Positions 8,325 to 16,828 are shown, counted from the first letter of the stretch. The stretch is 64,000 nucleotides of DNA from CAVROP01 sp050008495 (GCA_050008495.1 JBEKMN010000012.1:1-64000), one strand, 5' to 3'. Notes: a model not told the origin generated them from the letters alone. Numbers and translations are program-made.

Positions 8325-9938
8325 ATGACGGATCGAAGAAGGTATCTGATGCTGCAAAAGATTGGCGTGATATTCACCGCCGTATTTCTTGTGACTTGTT
8401 TCGCGTCAGCCTGCGGCAAGGCATTAGCTAAGGGCGCAGGGAGCCAGGGCGCCGTAGTTGTGACCTGGGCAGCTCCCGCTGAAGAACGGCTTTTTGAGGA
8501 ATACAAGGTGCGCGTTAATGGGCGGGCCGTGCCGGTATACGCCTGCCGCGTCTCCGCCATGCCGTTCAACCAGGTATGGCCTGGCTACCAACGCCCCCTC
8601 GATCAAACGGAGCTAGCTGGCTTCGCGTACTGGGGGATGTCCGGCCCAGTCAGCGTAGAGATCGTCTCGAAGCGGCCTTTTGGCTCGGTGGCGGTGCGGC
8701 CGAGTTCGCGGAGCATCAAGCCGATCATCAACGGTCGGCACATCAGCTTCCAGCTTTCCCAGCCCGGCCAGTTCTCCGTGGAGTTGGACGGAAGGCACCA
8801 TGCCTTGCACCTGTTCGCCGATCCGCCGGAGGCGGCGGTTCCCGAACCCGGTGACCCTAACGTGCTGTACTTCGGCCCGGGCGTCCACAAGCCTGGCAAA
8901 ATCCTGCTCAAGAGTGGCCAGACGGTGTACGTGGCGGGCGGGGCCGTGGTCTACACGGCCATCGAGGGCCGTGGTGTGTCCGGCGCGAAGATCCTCGGGC
9001 GCGGCATTATCGATACCAGCGAATTCGCGCGCGGCCTGGGCGGCGGTTCTATTCACTTCGAGGACTCCTCCGATATCACAATCGATGGTGTCATCGTTCG
9101 CGACTCGGACGTATACGGCATCAGCGCCTTCGGCTGCCATAAACTGGCGATTTCCCGGGTCAAGCTGGTGGGGTTCTGGCGTTATAATTCAGATGGCATT
9201 GATATGTGCAATACCCAGGACGTTACGGTTCGCAATTCCTTCATCCGCTCCTTCGACGACAGCATGGTTCTCAAAGGCGTCAAGGGCCGATCCGGAGGAG
9301 CAAGGCCCCTGCCCGGTCAATCGTACGATGGACTGCCGGTGCGGAACATTCGCATGAGCGGGCTGGTCATCTGGTGTGACTGGGGACGGGCGCTGGAAAT
9401 CGGCGCTGAGACGAGCGCCCCGGAGATGGCGGACGTGGTCTATCGCGACATCGATGTGATCCGCAATACGCACATCGCTTTGGACATCCAGCATAGCGAC
9501 CGGGCGGCAATTCACAACATCCGGTATGAAGATATCCGCGTGGAAGTGGACGACTCAAACCCCTTGCCGGTGATTCAGAGTAAGCCAGGCGAGAAATACA
9601 GCCCCCGCCCAGACGCTGCGGCAGCGGCCTGCGGCGGATGCGCAACTCTGCCCGAGCACACCGGCTACGTTCCCAATCTGTTTATCATTGTCATCCACCC
9701 CACCGCGATCACCCGTGACCGGGAAGCCGGCACGGTCCGGGACGTGCTCTTCAAAGACATCGCGGTGGCGGGGAAAACGATGCTGCCTTCCGCCTTTACC
9801 GGCCTGGACGCCATGCACGATGTGCGGGGAGTGACCATTGAAAACCTGCGATTCAACGGCCACCCGATCACCAACGCCGCCGACGCACATCTTCAGATCG
9901 GCAAATTCGCGGAGGAGGCACGCTTCCTGGTAGACTGA
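8325..9938 (+). CDS. Secreted GH28-like protein (right-handed beta-helix, polygalacturonase family)
   Basis: 537 aa. The N-terminal hydrophobic stretch at residues 9-30 works as a signal peptide; an ATG at 8349 (residue 9) is an equally good start. Residues about 170-480 have parallel beta-helix repeats of the type VTIENLRFNG, DITIDGVIVRDS and LAISRVKL. The GH28 acid signatures are there in modified form: NSDGIDMCNTQDV (NxD) and SFDDSMVLKG (DD). The usual GHG and RIK motifs are not obvious; the corresponding stretch reads WCDWGRALEIGAE. It is therefore GH28-like, with activity on a pectic or other acidic polysaccharide likely but unproven. It lies 151 bp after the SGNH hydrolase and 9 bp before aroA. 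Confidence 0.8.
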   Translation: MTDRRRYLMLQKIGVIFTAVFLVTCFASACGKALAKGAGSQGAVVVTWAAPAEERLFEEYKVRVNGRAVPVYACRVSAMPFNQVWPGYQRPLDQTELAGFAYWGMSGPVSVEIVSKRPFGSVAVRPSSRSIKPIINGRHISFQLSQPGQFSVELDGRHHALHLFADPPEAAVPEPGDPNVLYFGPGVHKPGKILLKSGQTVYVAGGAVVYTAIEGRGVSGAKILGRGIIDTSEFARGLGGGSIHFEDSSDITIDGVIVRDSDVYGISAFGCHKLAISRVKLVGFWRYNSDGIDMCNTQDVTVRNSFIRSFDDSMVLKGVKGRSGGARPLPGQSYDGLPVRNIRMSGLVIWCDWGRALEIGAETSAPEMADVVYRDIDVIRNTHIALDIQHSDRAAIHNIRYEDIRVEVDDSNPLPVIQSKPGEKYSPRPDAAAAACGGCATLPEHTGYVPNLFIIVIHPTAITRDREAGTVRDVLFKDIAVAGKTMLPSAFTGLDAMHDVRGVTIENLRFNGHPITNAADAHLQIGKFAEEARFLVD

Positions 9939-9947
9939 ATACTCGTC

Positions 9948-11246
9948 ATGGGACTGTTCGGTTCAAAGACGAAGAAGGTCAAGCCTGCTAAGGGTCTGTC
10001 GGGGACGGTTCAATTCCCCGGCGATAAATCCATCTCGCATCGCTACGCCATGCTGGGAGCGATTGCGGAGGGCGCCAGCGAGATTCACTTCTTCTCGACG
10101 AGCGCCGATTGCCAGTCCACTCTTTCCTGTTTGAAACAACTCGGGGCGAAGATCGAGCGCAAGGACAATGTCGTAACGATTCAGGGCGCCGGCCTGGGCG
10201 GGCTCCGACCCTGCGCTGAACCACTGAATGCAGGGAACTCAGGTTCGACCATGCGCATGCTGACAGGCATACTGGCGGGCCAGCCGTTCCGTTCCGTTAT
10301 GATGGGCGATGCTTCGCTTTCGGCGCGGCCCATGAAGCGAGTCGCCGATCCGCTTTCACAGATGGGCGCGGTGGTCAAGTTGCGCGAAGGCAGGCTTCCG
10401 CCGCTCGAAATCGAAGGGGGCGCGCTGAAGCCCATTCGCTACGAAATGCCGGTAGCCAGCGCGCAAGTCAAGTCAGCGGTCCTGCTGGCGGGATTATTCG
10501 CCGAGGGTGAGACCGAAGTTATCGAAAAGGAACGCACAAGAGACCACACGGAGATTGCGCTCGAGCAAATGGGGGCCGACATTGGCCGCCACGAGCGATC
10601 CGTTGCGGTGCGCGGCAGGGCACGACTCGAAGGCAAGAAGCTCTATGTGCCGGGCGATCTCTCATCGGCCGCTTTCTTCATTGTGGCAGGGTTGGTGACT
10701 TCGAACTCCAACCTGATGCTGCACAACCTCGGCCTGAATCCGACTCGCACCGGCATCCTCGATGTCCTTGTCCCCATGGGCGGACGGGTTACAGTGGTTA
10801 ACCTGGAGATGATGAACGGCGAGTTGATCGGCGATCTTCACATCGAGACCAGCAAGCTGCAAGGCGGGGAGATTCCGGAAAGCGCGGTCCCCGGTTTAAT
10901 TGATGAATTGCCCGTTCTGGCCGTCCTGGGAACACAAACCGAGCAGGGGCTGAGCTTTCGAGGGGCTGGAGAGTTGCGCCTAAAAGAAAGCGACCGGCTG
11001 GCCGCGGTGGCGGAGAATTTGAGGCGGATGGGCGCCGAGGTGGAAGAATTCCCGGATGGCCTGTGCCTTGCCGGGCGGCAAACCCTTCATGGGGCCGAGA
11101 TCGATCCCCATGACGACCATCGGATCGCCATGGCTTTCACCGTGGCAGGACTCGTCGCCCAAGGCGACACGCATATCAAGAACAGCAGTTGCGTCGATAT
11201 TTCCTTCCCTGGTTTCTTCGATACGCTGTCCAAAATTACTGAGTGA
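9948..11246 (+). CDS. aroA: 3-phosphoshikimate 1-carboxyvinyltransferase (EPSP synthase)
   Basis: Cytoplasmic enzyme of the shikimate pathway that joins phosphoenolpyruvate to shikimate 3-phosphate. At 432 aa it has the usual family length. Diagnostic segments in order are GDKSISHRYAMLGAIAEG (phosphate/PEP binding lysine), LNAGNSGSTMRMLTGIL, ASAQVKSAVLLAGLFAEG, the RDHTE segment, GELRLKESDRLAA and DPHDDHRIAMAF. It follows the GH28-like gene by 9 bp, so co-transcription is possible, although the two are functionally unrelated. Its 3' end overlaps the end of the convergent DUF4097-like gene by 11 bp. No clear Shine-Dalgarno sequence precedes the ATG. Confidence 0.97.
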   Translation: MGLFGSKTKKVKPAKGLSGTVQFPGDKSISHRYAMLGAIAEGASEIHFFSTSADCQSTLSCLKQLGAKIERKDNVVTIQGAGLGGLRPCAEPLNAGNSGSTMRMLTGILAGQPFRSVMMGDASLSARPMKRVADPLSQMGAVVKLREGRLPPLEIEGGALKPIRYEMPVASAQVKSAVLLAGLFAEGETEVIEKERTRDHTEIALEQMGADIGRHERSVAVRGRARLEGKKLYVPGDLSSAAFFIVAGLVTSNSNLMLHNLGLNPTRTGILDVLVPMGGRVTVVNLEMMNGELIGDLHIETSKLQGGEIPESAVPGLIDELPVLAVLGTQTEQGLSFRGAGELRLKESDRLAAVAENLRRMGAEVEEFPDGLCLAGRQTLHGAEIDPHDDHRIAMAFTVAGLVAQGDTHIKNSSCVDISFPGFFDTLSKITE

Positions 11247-12765
11247 CGATCCGGTAACTGACCGTCCGGCCCGCCGCAGCGGCGACGGGGCGATGGTGCG
11301 GCGGCGGGTTCCAGGCTCGTTTCTCGTCTCCAGCAGCGGGAGCGGGATGCGGCGAAGCGGGAGGCGTCTGCGCGTGGGCTCCCACTCGAAGCAAGCGTAC
11401 GGTCCCGTATTCCGTTTGGAGGCGAATGGACGGCCCGCCTTTGCCCAAGCTTCCGCTGATACTCGGGTTGTTGCCTTCCTTCATGACCCGCAAGCCCGGC
11501 GCGGAAAAGTCGCTATCCACTTCCCCATGAGGGGACGCTGCCTCGATTTCGAAACTGCTCGACGACGGCAGGCTCAGTTCGATCTCACCCTTCTTCAATT
11601 CGACATCGATGGGATGCGTCGGCGGAGTAGAGGTGCGAAGCTGCACGTCGCCGTTGGTGTCCGTGATTTTGACGCTGTGCTTGAAGTCCGTGAGGGTGAT
11701 GTCTTTTTGGCGAGTCGAGATTTCGAAGGGGCCGTCGATGCCGTTCAACTCGAGCGAACCGATCTCCATGTTGAGCCGGCCGGTGAGTTTTTGCGCGGTC
11801 ATATCGGTGCGCGAGGACTTGAAGTGCAGGGTCTGCTTGATGTCGCGGAAGTCCATGTCGCCATTGAACTCGCCGTTGATACTTGCCGTGCCGGTGACCC
11901 CGGAAATACTGACGTCGCCCCCACGCCCCTCAACTTCCAGGCTGCCCTTCAGATCGCGCACTTCCGTCAACCCGCTGCCCCGGGTCAGACGCACCAACCC
12001 TTCGACATTGCTGATGTGCGCGTCTCCGTGACGGGCAGTGATGGCCTGCTCCGCCTTTAATCCATCCACGATAGCATCCCCGTGCTCCACCGTGACTTCC
12101 GTGCTGGTGGCGAAGGGAACGCGCAAGGTGTAGTCCAGGCGCACGTTGTGACCGCCGCCCGGAAGAGAATCCAGGTTGGTTTGAACCAGGTATCGGCCGG
12201 CTTGTTCGACGATTTCAATCTTGATTTGGTTTGAGAGCTTTATGGCGTCATCTTCGTTGGGAGCCCAGACGGTCTTTTTCACCACGCCGTCAATCGTCGT
12301 CTGGTCGGTAGCATGCACCTCCACGTCACCTCGGCGGTCCACCACCAGGAGGTGCGGCTGGGGACGAACCTCCTGTGCAAAGGTCTGCGTGTAGGTGTAG
12401 GAGTTCATGAACAGGCCGCTAAAACCCTCGTCGTCCATATTCACGCCCCAGGAGGCGGGCCACTGCTGCCACGGCCTCAATACGATCTTCGAAACCAGGG
12501 TGCCCAAAACCAGGATCAACACCAGCAGGATAACCTCGCTGGCGCTGAAAAGCGGCGGCGGTACAGTTTCGGGGTGAGTACGCGCCTGAATGTAATCGAT
12601 CAACTTCGAAAGGCCCCAAAAGATGATGAGTATCGGCCAGAACTTGGCGATGACCTGCCAAGGGTGAATCGCAGGGTTAAAGTTCTCCCAGAGGAAGATC
12701 GCGCCCACCCCGATCAAAGTAAGCGCCCAGAAAATCGATCCCCGACGATATCCATAAGTGCTCAT
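11236..12765 (-). CDS. Membrane protein with DUF5668/LiaF-type helices and DUF4097-type beta domain
   Basis: 509 aa and the last gene of a nine-gene minus-strand operon. Residues 10-60 hold two helices with the 'ALTLIGVGAIFLWEN...FWPILIIFWGLSKL' pattern of LiaF/DUF5668 proteins; a further helix lies at about 75-92. Residues about 130-460 are a long extracytoplasmic beta-repeat domain, shown by repeated motifs such as GDVEVHATD, HGDAHISNVEG and GDVSISGVTG. This is the DUF4097/'toast-rack' type found with LiaF and PspC-like envelope stress proteins. The C-terminal 45 residues are proline- and alanine-rich. An envelope-sensing or structural stress role is inferred from the fold type and from the sigma factor at the head of the operon. 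Confidence 0.8.
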   Translation of the reverse strand: MSTYGYRRGSIFWALTLIGVGAIFLWENFNPAIHPWQVIAKFWPILIIFWGLSKLIDYIQARTHPETVPPPLFSASEVILLVLILVLGTLVSKIVLRPWQQWPASWGVNMDDEGFSGLFMNSYTYTQTFAQEVRPQPHLLVVDRRGDVEVHATDQTTIDGVVKKTVWAPNEDDAIKLSNQIKIEIVEQAGRYLVQTNLDSLPGGGHNVRLDYTLRVPFATSTEVTVEHGDAIVDGLKAEQAITARHGDAHISNVEGLVRLTRGSGLTEVRDLKGSLEVEGRGGDVSISGVTGTASINGEFNGDMDFRDIKQTLHFKSSRTDMTAQKLTGRLNMEIGSLELNGIDGPFEISTRQKDITLTDFKHSVKITDTNGDVQLRTSTPPTHPIDVELKKGEIELSLPSSSSFEIEAASPHGEVDSDFSAPGLRVMKEGNNPSISGSLGKGGPSIRLQTEYGTVRLLRVGAHAQTPPASPHPAPAAGDEKRAWNPPPHHRPVAAAAGRTVSYRIVTQ

Positions 12766-12820
12766 GGTTTCCTCTTCACCCTAGCGTCTCGCTTAGCGGC
12801 TAGTCTTCCTTGCCTCATTG

Positions 12821-13090
12821 CTAGAGCCTGGGCCCCTCCGGCGGCCGCGGCGGCCGCGTGGAATCAACCAGTTTCAAAACACCAACCACGACCAGAAGAA
12901 GCGGCCAGGTCTTGCTCACTCCCCACTCCGGAACGAACTCCGCGATGAGGAAAACGAGGCCGAGGGTGATGAGGAAGACCGGCCCCATCAAACCAGGTCT
13001 GCGCGAAATTGGCGTGCTTTGTGAATAGTCCATGATCTGCCGTGGCCCCTCCCTCCCCTCGCTCCGCTCCCTATGCAGTTCGTCCGTCAT
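12821..13090 (-). CDS. Small DUF5668/LiaF-type two-helix membrane protein
   Basis: 89 aa. Two helices (GPVFLITLGLVFLIAEF and KTWPLLLVVVGVLKLVD) carry the same pattern as the helices in the last gene of the operon and in the C-terminus of the B-box protein. The ATG at 13090 lies one base after the stop of the preceding mini-gene, which suggests translational coupling, and is preceded by GAGGCGAGGGAAG. An internal ATG at 13033 would give a 70-residue product. It is the fifth small membrane protein in a row. Confidence 0.75.
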   Translation of the reverse strand: MTDELHRERSEGREGPRQIMDYSQSTPISRRPGLMGPVFLITLGLVFLIAEFVPEWGVSKTWPLLLVVVGVLKLVDSTRPPRPPEGPRL

Positions 13091-13091
13091 G

Positions 13092-13283
13092 CTACTTCCC
13101 TCGCCTCACCTGTTCCAATTCCAGTTCCAGTTCGCGCATCTTGCGCTGGTGCTCCATCTCTTCGAGCCGCAATCGCTGGTGAGTATCGATTTCCACGTCG
13201 CGAATCTTCATCAAGTGTACGATCGCCACGATGACGACCACCAAAGCAAACGCCGCCAAGGGAATCATTACAGGCGAATCCAT
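13092..13283 (-). CDS. Mini-protein 4 of a tandem family: one membrane helix plus charged coiled coil
   Basis: 63 aa. One helix (residues 6-25, MIPLAAFALVVVIVAIVHLM) is followed by a basic/acidic coiled coil with the family motif LEEMEHQRKMRELELELE. The start at 13283 is preceded by GGAGGTG at good spacing, so the much longer ORF reading through from 13556 should be ignored. Three neighbours (13394, 13741, 14011) share the same architecture and the core motif E-M-E-H-x-[RQ]-K-[ML]-x-E. The layout is reminiscent of PspB (small, one helix, cytoplasmic coiled coil), but direct homology is not claimed. Confidence 0.8.
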   Translation of the reverse strand: MDSPVMIPLAAFALVVVIVAIVHLMKIRDVEIDTHQRLRLEEMEHQRKMRELELELEQVRRGK

Positions 13284-13393
13284 GCTGCTATCACCTCCGC
13301 ACCCTCTCAATAAACCTCGAGCGACCGTGTCGTTCCGGTCCCGCCGTCGCGGCAGACGAAGCTTGCTCTGCCACGCTGTCCGCGGGCCTATCC

Positions 13394-13621
13394 TCACGCC
13401 ACGCGCTCGTGCACCTGAGCCGCTTTCGCCTTCTCGCGTTCTACCTCCAATTCCCTCATCTTCTGCTGATGTTCCATCTCCCGGATGCGCATCTCGCGCT
13501 GAATCTGAAGCTCTCTGTCGCGCGCCTTGTACCAGAACATGATCGCAACGACACAAATGGTCGTCAGCCCTATTACCCCTACGCCCAGGACCGGAAACAT
13601 CATGTCGGGAATATTCCCCAT
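13394..13621 (-). CDS. Mini-protein 3 of the tandem family
   Basis: 75 aa. The helix at residues 8-30 ends in MFWYKARD, followed by the coiled coil with RIREMEHQQKMRELEVE. The start at 13621 has GAGGAGG eight bases upstream. The longer ORF reading from 13735 lacks such support and starts in spacer sequence. It is most similar to mini-protein 2: both have an aromatic FWYK helix end and an ELQ-x-x-x-x-[ML]-RIREMEHQ core. The arrangement points to tandem duplication within the operon. Confidence 0.8.
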   Translation of the reverse strand: MGNIPDMMFPVLGVGVIGLTTICVVAIMFWYKARDRELQIQREMRIREMEHQQKMRELEVEREKAKAAQVHERVA

Positions 13622-13740
13622 TGCAAGCCTCCTCTGAACTCCCCTTCTTGCTTCCCCTCCGGCAACTCGAAGAAATTCCGCGCTCCGGCCACGCGGCTGT
13701 GGGCTGAGAAGGGCAAGTCCCGCGCCCCCCAACACTCAGC

Positions 13741-13953
13741 TCAGACCGTCTTGTCAGCAGCGCGGCGATTCTTTTCCTTTTCCATCTCCAGTTCCAATTC
13801 CTTCATCTTGCGCTGATGCTCCATCTCGCGTATGCGCAGGTCCTGATGGAATTGGAGTTCCGTTGCCCGCGACTTGTACCAAAACACGACGCCCACAATG
13901 GCCAACGGCATGGCGATGGCCACAATGGGAATCAAGGTGCCCGGATCCAACAT
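13741..13953 (-). CDS. Mini-protein 2 of the tandem family
   Basis: 70 aa. The membrane helix at residues 6-25 ends VVFWYKSR, followed by the charged coil with the motif LRIREMEHQRKMKELELE and a basic tail. The start at 13953 is preceded by AGGAGGAGA. The N-terminus should face the periplasm and the charged coil the cytoplasm, according to the positive-inside rule. Spacing to its neighbours (120 bp to gene 3 and 57 bp to gene 1) is wider than in the head of the operon. Confidence 0.8.
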   Translation of the reverse strand: MLDPGTLIPIVAIAMPLAIVGVVFWYKSRATELQFHQDLRIREMEHQRKMKELELEMEKEKNRRAADKTV

Positions 13954-14010
13954 AAGTCTCCTCCTCTTGCCAGGCCCGCACAGCGCGTCTATTTCGGCAG
14001 GCGCCGCACG

Positions 14011-14235
14011 CTATACGCTCTTTACAGCCTTGGCCTTTTCGAGTTCCAGCTTGGCTCTCTCGATGTCCATCTCCTTCAGCTTGCGTTCATGCTCCATCTC
14101 CCGAATGCGCAACTCCTGGTGGGCCTGGAGCTCTCGTTCCCGCATTTTTCTCATGGCGGTGATGCCCACGATAAAGATGACCATCACGAACGCTCCCAGC
14201 GGGATAAAAATCGGATTGGTCAGGATGCTTTCCAT
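14011..14235 (-). CDS. Mini-protein 1 of the tandem family
   Basis: 74 aa. The helix at residues 9-29 (IFIPLGAFVMVIFIVGITAM) precedes RKMRERELQ and the shared core LRIREMEHERKLKEMDIE. The tail is lysine/alanine-rich. The start at 14235 is preceded by GGAGGC. It is the first of the four paralogues and is separated from the upstream B-box gene by 130 bp containing a strong hairpin (14315-14358). Confidence 0.8.
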   Translation of the reverse strand: MESILTNPIFIPLGAFVMVIFIVGITAMRKMRERELQAHQELRIREMEHERKLKEMDIERAKLELEKAKAVKSV

Positions 14236-14314
14236 GCAGAGCCTCCGGGCTAGTGATTTGTCGTGCGCGCTACCTTGAGTAACACAGGCACTCTTGCCTG
14301 TGCGCCTGAAGCGC

Positions 14315-14358
14315 AGCCACTCCTGGCCGTGCTACGTGTGGCACAGCCAGGAGTGGCT
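14315..14358. repeat. Hairpin between regulator and effector genes of the sigma-factor operon
   Basis: Arms AGCCACTCCTGGC..GTGC (14315-14332) and GCAC..GCCAGGAGTGGCT (14341-14358) pair around an 8-base loop. A related fold-back (ACAGGCACTCTTGCCTGTGC) precedes it at 14283-14302. No U-tract follows, so it may be an interspersed repeat or an RNA processing/attenuation site and not a simple terminator. Confidence 0.6.
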
Positions 14359-14365
14359 GTGCTAC

Positions 14366-15052
14366 CTACAGTGAGAACGGACCCGAACCGCTTCCGGGCC
14401 CCTGCTTTAAGCTGCGGGCGTCCGTCGAAGAGTGCGGGGGAGGATGCGTACCCCCGCCCCCGCCACCTCCACCCATTCTCCGTTGCAGCAGGAGCACGCC
14501 GATGACGATAAGCAACACCGGCCAATATCTACCGATTTGGCGAAAGACAGGTATGCCGAGATTATCCAGCAGGAACAGAGCCCCCAGGCCGATCAGCAGT
14601 GCGGCGCCCACCGGCGCATTCATCTTCATGTCTCCGAGCCCGAACCATTCGGGGATCGGCTGCCCAAACTGCTTTGCCTTGGCGGTTTGATAAGAGTCAA
14701 TCACCATATAGAAGTAAAAGGCCGCAGCGCCCAGGCCAAATATGGTGTCCATGGGGCTGCCGACTCTATCGCTCAGGGCAATGAGAGAGCCGAAGATCAG
14801 CACCTGAATCATGGCCTTTACGATTTGACCGTTATAGATGGCGCCCACGCCCGGGATGAAGCCCAAGGCCAAGCCAACTCCGGGACTGGGGCCGGCCTGC
14901 GGGCCGAACACCGGAGTTTGCAGGCGGGTCGCCAGGCAGGTCTCGCAATAAAGCATGCCGTGCACGTCGCGTTTGCAGTCCGCGCACAGAGCGCGTCCGC
15001 ACAAGCCGCAATAGGCAGTGGAATCAACTTCCGGATGGTTGGCGCATTTCAT
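14366..15052 (-). CDS. B-box zinc-finger membrane protein
   Basis: 228 aa. The N-terminus is a B-box-type zinc finger: CANHPEVDSTAYCGLCGRALCADCKRDVHGMLYCETC has the C/H spacing for two zinc ions. Residues about 60-130 contain several helices with a GFIPGVGAIYNGQIVKAM stretch, as in TM2/DUF5683-like proteins. Residues about 145-195 repeat the DUF5668/LiaF two-helix pattern (ALLIGLGALFLLDN, YWPVLLIVIGVLLL). A glycine run of eight and a serine/glycine tail follow. Its ATG overlaps the anti-sigma stop by 4 bp, so it is translationally coupled to the regulatory pair and probably belongs to the same stress response. Confidence 0.85.
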   Translation of the reverse strand: MKCANHPEVDSTAYCGLCGRALCADCKRDVHGMLYCETCLATRLQTPVFGPQAGPSPGVGLALGFIPGVGAIYNGQIVKAMIQVLIFGSLIALSDRVGSPMDTIFGLGAAAFYFYMVIDSYQTAKAKQFGQPIPEWFGLGDMKMNAPVGAALLIGLGALFLLDNLGIPVFRQIGRYWPVLLIVIGVLLLQRRMGGGGGGGGTHPPPHSSTDARSLKQGPGSGSGPFSL

Positions 15053-15744
15053 GGGTTTTGGCTCCTTACTGACTCGATAATCAACGGTGGCAGTACAGAT
15101 CCACTCTGCTGAGTAGCGCGGGTGTTAGCCATCTCGACGATTCGAGTCTGATTGGCTGCCAGCGCGGGGAAAGGCGGCGGCAAGGTGTTGGTCGAGCCCC
15201 CTGGCGGCGTTTCTTGCTTCGGGGCCTCCTGCTCCTCTTCCGAGTGGGGGCGGAGTTGCCGAAGTCTGGATTCAATCTCAATGACCACCCTCAGGTCGTA
15301 GTAGAACTTTTCCGCCCGTGCCGCGTACACATGCCGGGCACGATTCACCTTCAGGGCCCAGGTAAGTGGGTTCAGGTCTTCAAAAGTCAGGTGCCGCAGA
15401 TTGATTCCTGCCGCGTTCACGATGATCGAAAGCGAAAATACCGCCATCGCTACGGTGTAAGCAATCCTGGGCTGAACCGTAGGCCGGAAAAAGGCCGCCA
15501 GCCGCTCCGTCCAGCCAGGCTTACGTTCACCCACCGTGGCCAGCATGATCTTTTTCACCAGCCAGGGAGAGGGCTCGAGCGCCGGGGCGGCATGGCACAG
15601 TTCCATGGCCCGGCGCACGTCTTCAACCATTTCGCCGCAGGAAGGGCAGGCGCTCAAATGGGCTTCGACTTCCGTTCTCAGCCCCGGTTCGAGAAGCCCT
15701 TCCAGGTAATCGCTCGTCAGATTTTCGACTTCCAGGTGCGTCAT
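15049..15744 (-). CDS. Zinc anti-sigma factor (zf-HC2 type), membrane-anchored
   Basis: 231 aa. The N-terminal HxxxCxxC zinc motif (HLSACPSCGEM, near residues 29-37) is the anti-sigma ZAS signature. One membrane helix lies at about residues 93-115 (IAYTVAMAVFSLSIIVNAAG), followed by a periplasmic coiled region and a proline-rich tail. It overlaps the sigma-factor stop by 4 bp (ATGA) and the following B-box gene by 4 bp. By family knowledge it should hold the ECF sigma factor at the membrane until an envelope signal triggers release. Confidence 0.9.
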   Translation of the reverse strand: MTHLEVENLTSDYLEGLLEPGLRTEVEAHLSACPSCGEMVEDVRRAMELCHAAPALEPSPWLVKKIMLATVGERKPGWTERLAAFFRPTVQPRIAYTVAMAVFSLSIIVNAAGINLRHLTFEDLNPLTWALKVNRARHVYAARAEKFYYDLRVVIEIESRLRQLRPHSEEEQEAPKQETPPGGSTNTLPPPFPALAANQTRIVEMANTRATQQSGSVLPPLIIESVRSQNP

Positions 15745-16334
15745 GGCTCGTTCCCCGCCTTTGCGAGGCCTCTCATACCTTCCATACGTTTAAGAACCCG
15801 CCCCAGTTCCAATCTTCCGCGATTGATTCTCGATTTTACGGTTCCCTGGGGCACGCTCAAGACTTGGGCAATCTCCTCGTAATCGAGGTCGTGCAGGTCG
15901 CGCAGGATGACGGCCTCCCTCAGATCGGGGGAGAGCTTATCCAGCCCTTGTTGCAAGACCTCCCTGCGCTCCCGTGATTCCACCTGGCCCGTAGGCTCCA
16001 TATGCGGGCTGGGTTGCTGCTCCGCCTCGGGCAGTTCATCCTCAAGCGAAGAAGTCACGCGATCTTTGCGGGCGCGCCGGTAGTGATCGACCAGATGGTT
16101 GCGCGCCACGCGGTTAAGCCATGTTCCAAAGCTGCCCTGAGCGGCATGATAACTCCTCAGAGTCTGGAAAACCTTGATGAAAACCTCTTGGGTTACATCT
16201 TCGGCTTCTTCCACCCGGCCGGTAAAGCGATAACAGAGATTATAGATTTTTCGGCTGTGTGCCTTGAGTAGAGCTTCCCAGGCGGAATCTTCACCGGCGA
16301 GGCAACGGTCCAGTAACTCCTGTTCCTGTTCCAC
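15741..16334 (-). CDS. ECF RNA polymerase sigma factor (sigma-E/SigW type)
   Basis: 197 aa. Region 2 is clear (YNLCYRFTGRVEEAEDVTQEVFIKVF, then GSFGTWLNRVARN), and so is region 4 (LSPDLREAVILRDLHDLDYEEIAQVLSVP followed by GTVKSRINRGRLEL, the helix-turn-helix). A 40-residue acidic linker joins them. It is the first gene of the operon running 16334 to 11236 and is coupled by ATGA overlap to its anti-sigma factor. ECF factors of this kind normally activate their own operon. I could not pick a convincing autoregulatory -35/-10 pair upstream. Confidence 0.95.
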   Translation of the reverse strand: MEQEQELLDRCLAGEDSAWEALLKAHSRKIYNLCYRFTGRVEEAEDVTQEVFIKVFQTLRSYHAAQGSFGTWLNRVARNHLVDHYRRARKDRVTSSLEDELPEAEQQPSPHMEPTGQVESRERREVLQQGLDKLSPDLREAVILRDLHDLDYEEIAQVLSVPQGTVKSRINRGRLELGRVLKRMEGMRGLAKAGNEP

Positions 16335-16828
16335 TCCGGCTCACCTCAACGATTCCACCAAAACCTGGGCCCTCGATCCCGCCTGCTGCCTCGCCCTACA
16401 GCTTTTGGGCTTGAGCGGCATTGTAACAGAATGCGGGCAGTCATGGCAGAGCCAAAGAGTCCACCTGGAGGTGGCATGATACTGACGGCGAACTAGGACC
16501 TTCGAAATAAGATCGAACCGTCAGTTTGCGGCTTGAAGTGGAAAAGGTAGCTCAGACGCATAGCCTGTACGGGGGATGAACGATGCGAAACACGAATCAA
16601 AATATGAGGGGTCCGCGCTGCGACTCCGTCTCTCGCGTTTTAAGTGACCCCTCACCCGGCGCGCTTCGGTTGACGAAAACGCCGGCAGCGAGCCACCCTC
16701 GCCCCAAGGGGGGGCAGCTTCCCTGAATTTACACAATTCAACCGGTAGGAGGATGTTTCTGCCTTCTGCCTTCTGCCTTCTGCCTTCTGCCTTCCGCCAA
16801 CTGCCCATCTGCCCATCTGCCTATCTGC
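16335..16828. other. Intergenic region between the sigma-factor gene and fumarase; holds a 7-bp repeat array
   Basis: 494 bp without a convincing gene. The sigma-operon promoter should be near its left end. At 16757-16791 there are five perfect tandem units of TTCTGCC, followed by degenerate units to about 16826, just before the fumarase stop codon. A GCCCCAAGGGGGGGC-type fold-back lies near 16711-16730. Confidence 0.65.

Noticed and set aside
13284..13735. Longer versions of mini-proteins 3 and 4 (113 and 154 codons)
   Set aside because: Strong ribosome binding sites and the shared helix-coil plan place the starts at 13621 and 13283; the upstream parts are spacer.
16335..16500. Autoregulated ECF promoter upstream of the sigma factor
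   Set aside because: No GGAAC-type -35 with a matching -10 at proper spacing could be identified.
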